Of a stretch of DNA of 64,000 nt, positions 47,445-56,107 are shown in pieces. The translations under genes were made by a program, and so were the position numbers. How positions within the stretch are numbered: the first letter of the stretch is position 1; the number at the start of each line of letters is the position of its first letter. This stretch comes from an uncultured candidate division WPS-2 bacterium (lineage in GTDB: Bacteria > Vulcanimicrobiota > Vulcanimicrobiia > Vulcanimicrobiales > Vulcanimicrobiaceae), in NCBI GenBank assembly GCA_937927945.1, contig CALEYW010000016.1, positions 62,001 to 126,000 on the forward strand, given 5' to 3'. Under the pieces are notes generated by a model. It was not told the origin of the DNA and did no database searches. It was given only the letters and a program-made list of their open reading frames with translations.

Positions 47445-49283
47445 ATGTGCGGCATCGTTGGTTACATAGGCACGAGAGATTCCGTCCCGATCATCATGGA
47501 CTCGCTCGGGCGCCTCGAGTATCGCGGATATGATTCGGCCGGGATCGCGGTCATCGACGCCGACGGGCGCCTGACCGGATCCAAGGCCGAGGGGAAGCTG
47601 GCGAACCTGGCGGCGCGGCTGAAGAACGGCGAGTCGCTCCACGGAACGACCGGCGTCGGCCATACGCGCTGGGCCACGCACGGCCGTCCTTCGGACGCGA
47701 ACGCGCACCCGCACATGGACTGCAGCGGACGTTTCGCGGTGATTCACAACGGGATCATCGAAAACTACGCGGCGCTGCGCGCGAAGCTGCTCGCCGACGG
47801 CCACGTCTTCGCCAGCGAGACCGACACCGAGGTGCTCTCGCACCTGATCGAGACGCACTACGACGGCGATCTGGTCACCGCCGTGCGCAAGACGCTCGCC
47901 CAAGTGCGCGGCGCGTTCGCGCTGGGCGTCATCTCCTCCGATTCGCCCGAGTCGCTGCTCTTCGCGCGCAACGGCGCCTCGCCGCTGATCGTAGGGATCG
48001 GCGAGGGCGAGATGTTCGTGGCATCCGACATCCCGGCGATGCTGCAGTACACCCGCAAGGTCATCGTGCTGCAGGAGGGCGAGGTCGTCACGGTCGGGCG
48101 CGACGGGTACTCGCTCACCGCCTTCGACGGCGAGCCCATCGAGCGCGAGGTCCAGCAGATCACCTGGGACGCGACCTCGGCCGAAAAAGCCGGCTTCAAA
48201 CACTTCATGCTCAAGGAGATCTTCGAGCAGCCCAACGTCATCAAAGAGACGCTGGCCGGCCGCATCGACGAGAGCCACGACGTGCAGCTCGGCGCGGAGC
48301 TGAAGATCGACGAGATCGTCCTGCGCGCGATGACGAAGATCTCGATCACCGGCTGCGGGACCGCGTATCACGCCGGGATGGTCGGCATGTACCTGATGCG
48401 CGCGCTGTGCAAGATCCCGGTCGAGATGGAGCTCGCCAGCGAGTTCCGCTACGGTGACCGGTACATGGACGCGCGCACGCTGACGATCGCCATGTCGCAG
48501 TCGGGCGAAACCGCCGACACGATCGAAGCGATCAAGATCGCGAAAGAGGCGGGAACGCCGATCATCGGCATCTCGAACGTCGTCGGCTCGGCGCTCTCGC
48601 GGCTGGCCGATGCGACGTTCTACACGCGCGGCGGACCCGAGATCTCGGTCGCCGCGACGAAGACCTACGTGTCGCAAGCGATCGCGGCGACGCTGCTCGC
48701 CCTGTACTTGGCGCGAGTGCGCAAGTCCGCGCCGCTCGAACGGTTGCGCGAGATCGCCGAAGGCACGAAGCTGCTGCCGGCCGCGATCGACGTCGTGCTC
48801 AACACGTCGGACGACGTGAAGAAGGTCGCGAAGAAGGTGCGCAAGGCGCATTCGGTGCTCTTCCTGGGCCGCTATGTGAACTTCCCGACGGCGCTCGAAG
48901 GCGCGTTGAAGCTCAAAGAGATCTCGTACATTCACGCCGAGGGCTATGCCGCGGGCGAGATGAAGCACGGGCCGATCGCGCTGCTCGACAGCAAGACGCC
49001 CGTCATCGGCATCGTGACCGAAGGCCGCGTGCGCGAGAAGATTCTCTCCAACATCGCCGAGTCGAAGGCGCGCGAAGCACCGATCATTCTCGTTGCGAAC
49101 CACGGCGACGAAGAAGCCGCGGCGCTGGCCGACCACGTGCTGTGGGTTCCGCGGGTCGACGAGATGCTCTCACCGATCGTCAACGTGGTCCCGCTGCAGC
49201 TGCTCGCCTACCACATCGCCGACATCGACGGCAAAGACGTGGACCAGCCCAGAAACCTCGCGAAGACCGTCACGGTGGAATAG
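47445..49283 (+). CDS. glmS: Glutamine--fructose-6-phosphate aminotransferase (isomerising)
   Basis: The 612-residue enzyme makes glucosamine-6-phosphate for peptidoglycan and LPS precursors. It starts MCGIVGYIG, so Cys2 becomes the N-terminal nucleophile of the glutaminase domain (about 1-240, including GHTRWATHG). Two SIS sugar-isomerase domains follow: one has ITGCGTAYHAG and MSQSGETADT, the other FLGRYVNFPTALEGALKLKEIS. The end LAKTVTVE is the classic C-terminus. No ribozyme-like leader is apparent in the upstream 200 bases. Confidence 0.98.
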   Translation: MCGIVGYIGTRDSVPIIMDSLGRLEYRGYDSAGIAVIDADGRLTGSKAEGKLANLAARLKNGESLHGTTGVGHTRWATHGRPSDANAHPHMDCSGRFAVIHNGIIENYAALRAKLLADGHVFASETDTEVLSHLIETHYDGDLVTAVRKTLAQVRGAFALGVISSDSPESLLFARNGASPLIVGIGEGEMFVASDIPAMLQYTRKVIVLQEGEVVTVGRDGYSLTAFDGEPIEREVQQITWDATSAEKAGFKHFMLKEIFEQPNVIKETLAGRIDESHDVQLGAELKIDEIVLRAMTKISITGCGTAYHAGMVGMYLMRALCKIPVEMELASEFRYGDRYMDARTLTIAMSQSGETADTIEAIKIAKEAGTPIIGISNVVGSALSRLADATFYTRGGPEISVAATKTYVSQAIAATLLALYLARVRKSAPLERLREIAEGTKLLPAAIDVVLNTSDDVKKVAKKVRKAHSVLFLGRYVNFPTALEGALKLKEISYIHAEGYAAGEMKHGPIALLDSKTPVIGIVTEGRVREKILSNIAESKAREAPIILVANHGDEEAAALADHVLWVPRVDEMLSPIVNVVPLQLLAYHIADIDGKDVDQPRNLAKTVTVE

Positions 49284-49284
49284 C

Positions 49285-49479
49285 ATGTCGATCGTCGTGC
49301 AAGCGGTCCCGCTGCTGTTTGCGGCGTTGATCGTGACCTTGATCCTGCGGCCGCTCATCGCGCGCCGGCGTCCGGCGCCGCCGCGGCCCCGCCGTACGCG
49401 GCCGCAGCGCAGCAACCTGAGGGTCGTCTCGAGCGACCGCATGGACGACGAGCTCAAGGATCTGCTCAAGCGCGGCTGA
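49285..49479 (+). CDS. Small single-pass membrane protein, 64 aa
   Basis: Begins ATG at 49285, two bases after glmS. It has one N-terminal hydrophobic helix (VVQAVPLLFAALIVTLILRPL, about residues 4-23), then a Pro/Arg-rich stretch (RRRPAPPRPRRTRPQR) and an acidic C-terminal helix (MDDELKDLLKRG). No family is recognised. The layout suggests a cytoplasmic tail that could bind membrane lipid or RNA. Its stop TGA overlaps the CTG start of the following gene (CTGA). Confidence 0.55.
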   Translation: MSIVVQAVPLLFAALIVTLILRPLIARRRPAPPRPRRTRPQRSNLRVVSSDRMDDELKDLLKRG

Positions 49480-49883
49480 CACGCGGGCGGCCGGAGTCGC
49501 CGGTAGCGGCGCCCGCGATCGCCGCGCGGGGCGCCTTCTTCGCGATCGGTTACCTCTTAGCGCGCCGCTCACCGCGTTTGGTCGTCGTAGGGGTCGGCCT
49601 CTACCAGCTCACGCCGCTGAAGAATGCGTGCCTGCGGTTCTGCCGCTCCGAAGCCGGTATGTCCGTGAACGGCGTGGGGCAGCACGGTCTGCATTGCGCG
49701 GGCTGCTGCTGGGCGCTGATGATGCTGTTCGTCGGCGGCGTGATGAACCCGGGCTGGGTCGCCGCGCTGACGGTCTTCGTCGTGGCCGAGAAGATGCTGC
49801 CGCAGCGCCTCGTCCTCCCTCGCGCGACGGGCGTGGCGCTGATCCTGTTCGGTACGGTTGCACGTCTCGGCTTCGCTTCGTAG
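49476..49883 (+). CDS. Shortened DUF2182 (metal-binding) membrane protein, probable CTG start
   Basis: DUF2182 proteins are predicted metal-binding membrane proteins of about 230-270 residues. Here GAFFAIGYLLARRSP, the early-helix motif, joins after a few residues to VVGVGLYQLTPLKNACLRFCRSE and then GLHCAGCCWALMMLFVGGVMNPGWVAALTVFVVAEKMLP, the later helices and Cys motifs. About 50-60 residues and one or two helices between them are missing. The frame stays open, so this is an in-frame deletion or a reduced family form, not a frameshift. The only usable initiator is CTG at 49476 (CTGA overlap); TTG 49578 would drop the first motif. Confidence 0.6.
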   Translation: MTRGRPESPVAAPAIAARGAFFAIGYLLARRSPRLVVVGVGLYQLTPLKNACLRFCRSEAGMSVNGVGQHGLHCAGCCWALMMLFVGGVMNPGWVAALTVFVVAEKMLPQRLVLPRATGVALILFGTVARLGFAS

Positions 49884-49926
49884 CCGCGGCGGGATAGCGC
49901 TCGGCCAGGCAGAACCCGCACGCTTC

Positions 49927-50667
49927 GTGCGTACCGACGGTCGTTCTCCTGATCAGCTTCGTCCGATTTCGATCGAACCCGGATTCCTGAAATATCCGAC
50001 GGGGAGCTGCTTGATCTCCATCGGGAGCACGCGCGTGATCTGCGCCGCCTCGATCGAGGACAAGGTGCCGCCGTGGATGCGGGGGCGCGGGACGGGGTGG
50101 ATCACCGCCGAGTACGCGATGCTCCCGAGCGCGACGCCCGAGCGAAACCAGCGCGAGGCCGCGAAGGGGCGGCTCGGCGGGCGCACGCACGAAATCCAGC
50201 GCCTGATCGGCCGCGCCCTGCGCGCGGTCGTCGACATGGGGAAACTCGGCGAGCGTTCGGTGATCGTCGACTGCGACGTCATCGGCGCCGACGGCGGCAC
50301 GAGGACGGCGTCGATCACCGGCGCGTGGGTCGCGCTCGCGCTCGCGCTGCGCGAACACTTCGACCCACAGAAGAAGCAGAAGTGGCCGCTGATCGGGCAG
50401 ATCGCCGCCGTCTCGGTCGGGATCGTCGACGGTGTTCCGGTCCTCGACCTTCCGTACGAGGAGGACAGCCGGGCCGAGGTCGACATGAACGTCGCGATGA
50501 CCGACGCCGGCGGGTTCGTCGAACTCCAGGGGACTGCCGAGCGCGACCCGTTCAGCCGCGAACAGCTCGACGTTCTGCTCGGTCTCGCCGAGGGCGGAAT
50601 CCTCACCTTGTTCGACGCGCAGCGCCGCGCGCTCGCGTCGGTTTCGGGACCTCACAGTGGGGCTTGA
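49927..50667 (+). CDS. rph: Ribonuclease PH
   Basis: The 246-residue phosphate-dependent 3' exonuclease trims tRNA precursors. GTG at 49927 gives VRTDGRSPDQLRPISIEPGFLKYPTGS, the normal N-terminus; a longer frame exists but lies in the preceding gene. Other family parts are KVPPWMRGRGTGWITAEYAMLP, RTHEIQRLIGRALRAVVD, DCDVIGADGGTRTASITGA and the VDMNVAMTD metal-binding acids. It overlaps the next coiled-coil gene by eleven bases. Confidence 0.95.
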   Translation: MRTDGRSPDQLRPISIEPGFLKYPTGSCLISIGSTRVICAASIEDKVPPWMRGRGTGWITAEYAMLPSATPERNQREAAKGRLGGRTHEIQRLIGRALRAVVDMGKLGERSVIVDCDVIGADGGTRTASITGAWVALALALREHFDPQKKQKWPLIGQIAAVSVGIVDGVPVLDLPYEEDSRAEVDMNVAMTDAGGFVELQGTAERDPFSREQLDVLLGLAEGGILTLFDAQRRALASVSGPHSGA

Positions 50668-50995
50668 CCGAACCCGGCTCGCAGCGCTGGTCGCTACCGT
50701 CGGCGCGTTTCACGTGACCGACCGCACGTTACGCACCGCGCAGGAGCGCATCGAAGCGCGGCTCACCGCTGGGGACGCAGATGATGCGGCGATTGCGGGA
50801 TACCTCGACGCGGTGCGCCGCTACTTCGCACCGTACGAGCGCGAGGCGAGCGAGCAATTGAAACACGTCGATCGCGAGTTGGAGCGCCTCTACCAGCTCC
50901 AATACAACTTCGCCGCCGAGCGGGGCGTCGTGGCCAAGCGGGTCGATGCCGTGCGAGGCGTCCTGGAGGCCGTCGCGGAACTCGGCCCGGGATGA
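50657..50995 (+). CDS. Hypothetical coiled-coil protein, first gene before mlaE
   Basis: No family recognised. The 112-residue helical protein has charged heptad-like stretches (residues 20-45 and 60-95, such as EREASEQLKHVDRELERLYQLQYNF). It begins at GTG 50657 within the end of rph and ends in an ATGA overlap with mlaE, so it is inside one continuous transcript. There is no signal peptide or membrane helix. Its position suggests a cytoplasmic partner for the MlaEF complex, although homologues in such an order are not known to me. Confidence 0.6.
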   Translation: MGLDRTRLAALVATVGAFHVTDRTLRTAQERIEARLTAGDADDAAIAGYLDAVRRYFAPYEREASEQLKHVDRELERLYQLQYNFAAERGVVAKRVDAVRGVLEAVAELGPG

Positions 50996-51768
50996 AGGTG
51001 CTCGAAGACGTAGGACGCGGGACGGTCGACGTCTTCTCCTACGCCGGCGGGGTCGCCGAGCTGCTCGCCGACGCCGTTCGCTTCATCCTGCGGCTGCGCA
51101 TCCGCGTGCGGGAGACGATGGATCAAGCCTACCTGCTAGGCGTGCAATCGTGGACGATCGTGCTGCTGACCTCGCTGTTCACCGGCATGGTGTTCTCGCT
51201 CGAGAGCGCCGTGCAAGCGGTGCAATACGGGGTCGGGAACCTGGTCGGCGGTGCGGTATCCTTCTCCGCGGCGCGCGAACTCGGGCCGATGCTCTCTGCC
51301 GTCGTGGTCGCAGGCCGGACCGGTGCGGCGATCGCGGCCGAACTGGGTTCGATGGTCGTCACCGAGCAGATCGAAGCGCTGCAGTCGCTCGGGCTCTCGC
51401 CGACGCGGATGCTGGTCGTCCCGCGGCTGGTTGCGCTGGTGATCATGCTGCCGCTGCTTACGATCTTCGCGGACATCGTCTCGATCGTCGGCGGGATGTG
51501 GGTCGCCAACATCTACGCTCACATCTCGACCGAGTCGTTCATCACCTCGGCGCGCTCGGTGCTGCCGTTCGGCGACGTGCTCAAGGGGCTCGTGAAGTCG
51601 CTCGTCTTCGGAGTGATCATCGCGATCATCGGCGCCTATCAGGGACTGCAGACGCGAGGCGGAGCGGCCGGCGTCGGCAAGGCGACGACCGGCGCGGTCG
51701 TCACCTCGATCATCCTGATCTTCATCTTCAACTTCTTGCTCTCGTATCTGCTCTACGGAAACAGCTGA
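50992..51768 (+). CDS. mlaE: MlaE-family ABC permease
   Basis: The 258-residue permease belongs to the phospholipid/MCE transporter family (DUF140). Its main features are SWTIVLLTSLFTGMVFSLESAVQAVQYGVG, FSAARELGPMLSAVVVAGRTGAAIAAELGSM (the signature region), TEQIEALQSLGLSPTRMLVVPRLVALVIMLPLLT and IGAYQGLQTRGGAAGVGKATTGAVV. It forms a dimer with two MlaF ATPases, and the MCE ring of MlaD sits on it. It starts at ATG 50992 and shares a base with mlaF's start (TGATG). Confidence 0.95.
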   Translation: MKVLEDVGRGTVDVFSYAGGVAELLADAVRFILRLRIRVRETMDQAYLLGVQSWTIVLLTSLFTGMVFSLESAVQAVQYGVGNLVGGAVSFSAARELGPMLSAVVVAGRTGAAIAAELGSMVVTEQIEALQSLGLSPTRMLVVPRLVALVIMLPLLTIFADIVSIVGGMWVANIYAHISTESFITSARSVLPFGDVLKGLVKSLVFGVIIAIIGAYQGLQTRGGAAGVGKATTGAVVTSIILIFIFNFLLSYLLYGNS

Positions 51769-52520
51769 TGGGCGTCTACGCGCATCTCGACGACGTCTGC
51801 GTCCGGTACGGTGAGAAGATCGTCATGCAGAACCTCACGCTCGACATCGTCGAGGGTGCGATCACCTGCATCATCGGCCTCTCGGGTGCGGGCAAGTCGA
51901 CGATCCTGCGGTTGCTGAACGGGCTGAAGAAGCCCGATAGCGGCCGGGTGATCGTCAAGGACCAGGACATCACCGAGATGCGCGAGCGCGACCTGATCGA
52001 GCTGCGGCGGTCGATCGGCTTCGCCTTCCAGTTTTCGGCGCTGTTCGATTCGCTCACCATCGGCGAGAACGTCGCGTTGCCGCTGCGCGAGCACACCAAG
52101 ATGTCCGATGCGGAGATCCGTAAGCTCGTCGCCGCGACGCTCGATTCGGTCGGGCTCGCGCACGTGGAAGCACGCTACCCCGCCGAGCTCTCGGGCGGAA
52201 TGGTCAAACGGGCCGGCTTCGCGCGCGCGGTCGTGACGTCTCCCCAAGCCGTCCTGTACGACGAGCCGACCACCGGCCTCGACCCGATCATCACCCACGT
52301 CCTCACCGACACGATCGTCAACCTGCGCGAGCGGCTGAACGGGACGGCGGTCGTCGTCTCGCACGATCTCGAGAGCATCTACATCATGGCGGACTATATC
52401 GCGATGCTGTTCGAAGGCGCCATCGTGGCGTACGGAACGGTCGACGAGATTCGCCGTTCGCCGAATCCGATCGTCCAGCAATTCTTGCAGGGGAGCGAAG
52501 TCGGGCCGATCCCGATCTAA
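51768..52520 (+). CDS. mlaF: MlaF-family ABC ATP-binding protein
   Basis: The 250-residue ATPase has Walker A GLSGAGKSTILRLLNG, Q-loop FAFQFSALFDSLTI (typical MlaF), signature LSGGMVKRAGFARAV, Walker B AVLYDEPTTGLDPI, and the H-loop VVSHDLESI. ATG 51768 shares a base with the mlaE stop. It drives lipid movement through MlaE/MlaD. Nothing here separates direction of transport. Confidence 0.95.
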   Translation: MGVYAHLDDVCVRYGEKIVMQNLTLDIVEGAITCIIGLSGAGKSTILRLLNGLKKPDSGRVIVKDQDITEMRERDLIELRRSIGFAFQFSALFDSLTIGENVALPLREHTKMSDAEIRKLVAATLDSVGLAHVEARYPAELSGGMVKRAGFARAVVTSPQAVLYDEPTTGLDPIITHVLTDTIVNLRERLNGTAVVVSHDLESIYIMADYIAMLFEGAIVAYGTVDEIRRSPNPIVQQFLQGSEVGPIPI

Positions 52521-52524
52521 CGTT

Positions 52525-54138
52525 ATGACCAGACAAGCGATCGTCGGACTCTTCACCATCATCGCGCTGATCGGACTCTTCGCGATCTTCTTCGTGCTGA
52601 CCAACGTCGGAACGCAGGGACGGTACAAGATCGCCGTCCACTTCAAATCGGCGGCCGGATTGCACAAGGGCGCGCTCGTTTACGAGAGCGGCGTGGTGGT
52701 CGGTCTGGTCGACTCGACGGTCCTGCGCGCCGACGACTTCAGCGTCGACGTGTATCTCGCGATCAACAACAACGTCGACATCCCGCGCACCGCGAAGTTT
52801 CTGATCCAGGCGCCGCTGACGGGTGACTCCTCGCTCGAGATCGTCCCCGTCGTGCACGAGGACCAGCCGGCCGGCCGTGCCGCGCCGACGAACGCGCCGC
52901 AGGCCGTGGCAATCCTGCCGCACGAGCCGCTGCTCGGCCCGCAGGAGCCGCAAGGGACGAACCCGGCGACGATTCAGGATTTGCTCGATCAAGGGCAGGG
53001 TGAGGTGAAACGCCTCGACGTCATGCTCGCCGAACTCGAAACGCGCGAGCCCGCGCTCCTCAACACGATGCAGTCGGCGCTCAACAACGCCAACGCGATC
53101 AGCATCACGCTGAACGGCGAGATCCAGCACCTCACGCGGAAGGTCGACACGCTGACCGACACGATGCAGGTCGCCCTCACGCAAGGGAGCGCCAATATCA
53201 ACGACCTCACCTCGCGGCTCGACATGACCGTTCGCCGCAACAGCGGCCGGGTCGACTCGCTGCTGGCCTCGCTCGACTCCTCGGCGCAGTCGCTCAACGC
53301 GACGGCGACGGCGGTCCAGCGGCTGGCGCAGAATCCGCAGGTGAGCGCAAACCTGATCGAGACGACGCGCGGCCTCGCGCAGACCGCGACGACGATCGCC
53401 TCGATTGCCGGCGATTTCCACGACATCACCGGGAATCCGCAGACGCAGGCGCAGCTGCGCGACACGATGGCGAACGTCGACGCCGCGACGCAGAAACTCA
53501 ATTCGATCCTGGGCCGCTTGGGCGGGAAGTCGAACGTCTACGGCGTCGACAAGGGCGCGACTCCGGCGCCGGCCGGATCGCCGTCGCCGGGCGGCCGCGG
53601 CGGGCCCGGCTCGGCGACGGGCGCCAACGCCTCAGGGAACGCGGGGGCCGTCCAAGCAGACATGAAGAACACGCTCGGCGGCTTGGTGCGCAACCTCGTC
53701 GGGCTGCAACTGCGCGTCTCGGAGATGAACGCGCAGAAGACGACGGTGAGCAATTCATCGCTGCTCACCCGCGACCGCGGACCGTCGACCGACATCAACC
53801 TCATCATCCCGCCGCACGGTGGGACGTACCTGTTCACCGGCGTGAACGACATCGGCGGTCCCGCGTCGACGTGGAACTTCGCCGGGATGACGGCCGTGCG
53901 GCCGCACCTCTTCGCCGGAGGCGGAGTGCTCTATTCACGCCTCGGCGCGCGCGTGCTGCTCTCACCCCCCGGTCGGGTCGGTCTGGGCTTCGAGGGCCGC
54001 GTCTACGACCTGCGGCGCCCGACTACCGACGCCTATGCGAACCTGCGGCTCGGGGACGGCCTCACGATCTTCGGCGGGGAGCGCGACGCGCTGCGCGAGA
54101 GCCGCCGCACGACGTTCGGCCTGCAATACCAGTTCTAA
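52525..54138 (+). CDS. mlaD: MCE-domain protein MlaD, long form with C-terminal beta-barrel-like tail
   Basis: The 537-residue protein is much longer than proteobacterial MlaD (about 180). An N-terminal transmembrane helix (IVGLFTIIALIGLFAIFFVL) and one MCE domain (about 38-115, HFKSAAGLHKGALVYESGVVVGLV) are followed by about 220 residues of helix (150-345), a Gly/Pro/Ala-rich linker (about 346-385), and a final 120 residues that look like outer-membrane strands. In that region RPHLFAGGGVLYSRLGARV, RVGLGFEGRVYDL, AYANLRLGDGLTIFGG and TTFGLQYQF alternate polar and nonpolar residues, and the last residue is Phe. This fits a one-protein bridge from inner to outer membrane, as proposed for Veillonella MlaD. 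Confidence 0.88.
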   Translation: MTRQAIVGLFTIIALIGLFAIFFVLTNVGTQGRYKIAVHFKSAAGLHKGALVYESGVVVGLVDSTVLRADDFSVDVYLAINNNVDIPRTAKFLIQAPLTGDSSLEIVPVVHEDQPAGRAAPTNAPQAVAILPHEPLLGPQEPQGTNPATIQDLLDQGQGEVKRLDVMLAELETREPALLNTMQSALNNANAISITLNGEIQHLTRKVDTLTDTMQVALTQGSANINDLTSRLDMTVRRNSGRVDSLLASLDSSAQSLNATATAVQRLAQNPQVSANLIETTRGLAQTATTIASIAGDFHDITGNPQTQAQLRDTMANVDAATQKLNSILGRLGGKSNVYGVDKGATPAPAGSPSPGGRGGPGSATGANASGNAGAVQADMKNTLGGLVRNLVGLQLRVSEMNAQKTTVSNSSLLTRDRGPSTDINLIIPPHGGTYLFTGVNDIGGPASTWNFAGMTAVRPHLFAGGGVLYSRLGARVLLSPPGRVGLGFEGRVYDLRRPTTDAYANLRLGDGLTIFGGERDALRESRRTTFGLQYQF

Positions 54139-54155
54139 GGCGCGGCGCCCGACGA

Positions 54156-54806
54156 ATGCCGGCTGCGCCGTTCGCGACCTGCGCGATCGTCGCGCTGAAC
54201 CTCTGGATGTTCGTGCATCCGAGCGGCACGGCGCTTGCGCTGATTCCTTACGACATCACGCACGGCGTCGTGCTGCCGCCGCCCTCGCCGCCGATACCGG
54301 CGCTCACGATCATCACGTCGATGTTCGTTCACGGCGGGATCGCGCACCTCGGCTTCAACATGCTCTTTCTGATCGTCGTCGGGCCGGCGGTCGAAGCGCT
54401 CTGCGGACACCTGCGGTTCGCGCTGTTCTATCTGTTCTGCGGGATCGCCGGCGGCGTGCTGCAGGTCGCTATCTCACCCGACAGCCACGTCCCCACCATC
54501 GGTGCCTCGGGAGCGATCGCGGGCGTGCTCGGGGCGTACCTGGTCTATCCGCTCGTCGCCGTGAACACGCTCGTCCCGCTCGACCTCTCGCCCCGCGTTC
54601 TGCGGCTGCTGGCCGTGCTGATGATCGGGCTCTGGGCGGCCGTCCAATTCCAGAACGGCTTCGGCGCGATCGGCGACGGAGCGGCGGAGTCGCAAGGCGG
54701 TCCCGCGTATTCCGTGCACATCGCTGGTTTCTGTGCTGGAGTTCTCGTGATCGGACTCTTCAAGATCCGCTCGGCCGCCGGCCGGGCCTCCCGCTATAAC
54801 GCCTGA
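54156..54806 (+). CDS. Rhomboid-family intramembrane serine protease
   Basis: The 216-residue protein has six hydrophobic segments. It carries the rhomboid catalytic dyad: GASGAIAGVLGAYLVYPL with the nucleophilic Ser (about residue 113) and the His in YSVHIAGFCAGVL (about residue 189). The family motif HxxxN is seen as FVHGGIAHLGFNMLFLIVVG. It cleaves membrane proteins within the bilayer; the substrate is unknown. It lies 18 bases after mlaD and shares a base with panE (TGATG). Confidence 0.9.
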   Translation: MPAAPFATCAIVALNLWMFVHPSGTALALIPYDITHGVVLPPPSPPIPALTIITSMFVHGGIAHLGFNMLFLIVVGPAVEALCGHLRFALFYLFCGIAGGVLQVAISPDSHVPTIGASGAIAGVLGAYLVYPLVAVNTLVPLDLSPRVLRLLAVLMIGLWAAVQFQNGFGAIGDGAAESQGGPAYSVHIAGFCAGVLVIGLFKIRSAAGRASRYNA

Positions 54807-55729
54807 TGCGCATCGGTATCGTCGGCTCGGGCGCGCTGGGTACGCTCTTCGGCCACCGGCTCGCGGCCGACAACGAGGTGCTGCTGCTGGAGCAGCGGCC
54901 CGACGTCGTCGAAGCGGTTCGACGCAACGGCCTGTGCGTCGACGGCGAGTCGCGCGCGGCGCACGCGACCGGCGAGCCGCGCGAGCTCTTCGGCGTGCAG
55001 GTGCTCTTCGTGTTCGTGCGGGCAACGGATACGCTGCGGGCGCTGCGGCCGTTCGCGGCGCAGCTCAGTCCCGCCACGGCGATCGTCTCGCTGCAGAACG
55101 GCCTGGGGAACGAAGAAGCGATCAAGACGTGCTTGGGCAGCACGATTCCGCTCGTGATCGGCGCGACGACCGAGTCCGCGCTGAGCGTCGCGCCGGGCGA
55201 AGTGCGGCGGGTCGGCGACGGGACGACCGTGCTGGGCAGCGCCGGTGCGTCGCCCGAAGCGTGCAACCGGGTCGTCCGGCTACTGGTCGATGCCGGATTC
55301 GTTGCCAGCGCGGCGTACGACATCCGCCCCCACCTGTGGGGAAAGCTCATCGCGAATGCCGCGATCAACCCGGTTTCTGCGCTGCTCGATCGCCCGAATG
55401 GGATCGTGCTGACCGACGAGTACGCCGGAGAGGTCGCGCGCTCTCTGGCGCAAGAGGCGGCCACCGTCGCGAACGCGATGCGCATCCCGCTGCCGTTCAG
55501 CGACCCCTGGTCGTACGTTCGCACGATCGTCGACCAGACCGCTGAACTCGACAATTCGATGCTTTTCGACCTGCGCTCGGGTGCCCGCACCGAGGTCGAT
55601 TTCATCAACGGGGCCGTCGTCGCGGCGGGCCGGCGGGCGGCCGTTCCGACCCCGTACAACGAGACTCTGACGGCGCTCGTCAAAGCGCGCGAACACGCGC
55701 CCCGAAATTCTTCGGCGCGCGTTCGCTAG
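54806..55729 (+). CDS. panE: 2-dehydropantoate 2-reductase (ketopantoate reductase)
   Basis: The 307-residue NADPH-dependent enzyme makes pantoate for coenzyme A. It shows a GSGALGTLFGHRLA dinucleotide loop at the N-terminus, TAIVSLQNGLGNEE, GKLIANAAINPVSALL with the catalytic Lys, and the C-terminal RSGARTEVDFINGAVV. Paralogues with other substrates exist, but this set of motifs is typical. ATG 54806 shares a base with the rhomboid stop, ending the rph-mla-rhomboid-panE run. Confidence 0.9.
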   Translation: MRIGIVGSGALGTLFGHRLAADNEVLLLEQRPDVVEAVRRNGLCVDGESRAAHATGEPRELFGVQVLFVFVRATDTLRALRPFAAQLSPATAIVSLQNGLGNEEAIKTCLGSTIPLVIGATTESALSVAPGEVRRVGDGTTVLGSAGASPEACNRVVRLLVDAGFVASAAYDIRPHLWGKLIANAAINPVSALLDRPNGIVLTDEYAGEVARSLAQEAATVANAMRIPLPFSDPWSYVRTIVDQTAELDNSMLFDLRSGARTEVDFINGAVVAAGRRAAVPTPYNETLTALVKAREHAPRNSSARVR

Positions 55730-55761
55730 GATTGCGGAGGGAAGAAGGGGCGTTCCCCCGA

Positions 55762-56049
55762 CTAGGATTCGGCCGCGACCTCGCGCCGCCGGACGCGTTC
55801 GCGAACCTGCGGGACGCCCTCGAGCCAAAGTTCGGCGAGGCTCTCGCACACCAGCGCTTCGTAACGCTGCTGGCGGGCTTGCTGCTCGCGCCAGTCACCG
55901 CGCGGATACGGCAGCACCGGCATGCCGGCGGCTTCCGCGCGGACGAACCCGGTCTGCCGGGCCGCTTCGTGCCGGATTGCGACAGCGCGCTCGCGGACGA
56001 GCGCGGCGAAGGGGCGATCGGAGGCGGGCAACAGGACCATTGCCGTCAT
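55762..56049 (-). CDS. Hypothetical protein, 95 aa, downstream of the xer recombinase
   Basis: No family recognised. Starting at ATG 56049, the protein is helical and charged with several Trp, Glu and Arg residues (for example PRGDWREQQARQQRYEALV). There is no signal or membrane helix. The frame shows normal third-position GC use and lies after the Xer gene on the same strand, with 58 bases between them. It may be an ordinary small protein or a chance frame, so I keep it tentative. Confidence 0.4.
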   Translation of the reverse strand: MTAMVLLPASDRPFAALVRERAVAIRHEAARQTGFVRAEAAGMPVLPYPRGDWREQQARQQRYEALVCESLAELWLEGVPQVRERVRRREVAAES

Positions 56050-56107
56050 CGTACAGCGGCCGAGCGTCGAAAAGCGCGCGACCGGGCTCACTCTTGTCAA
56101 GGCACCG

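Noticed and set aside
47403..49136. A 577-codon open frame opposite glmS
   Set aside because: Antisense shadow of a conserved gene.
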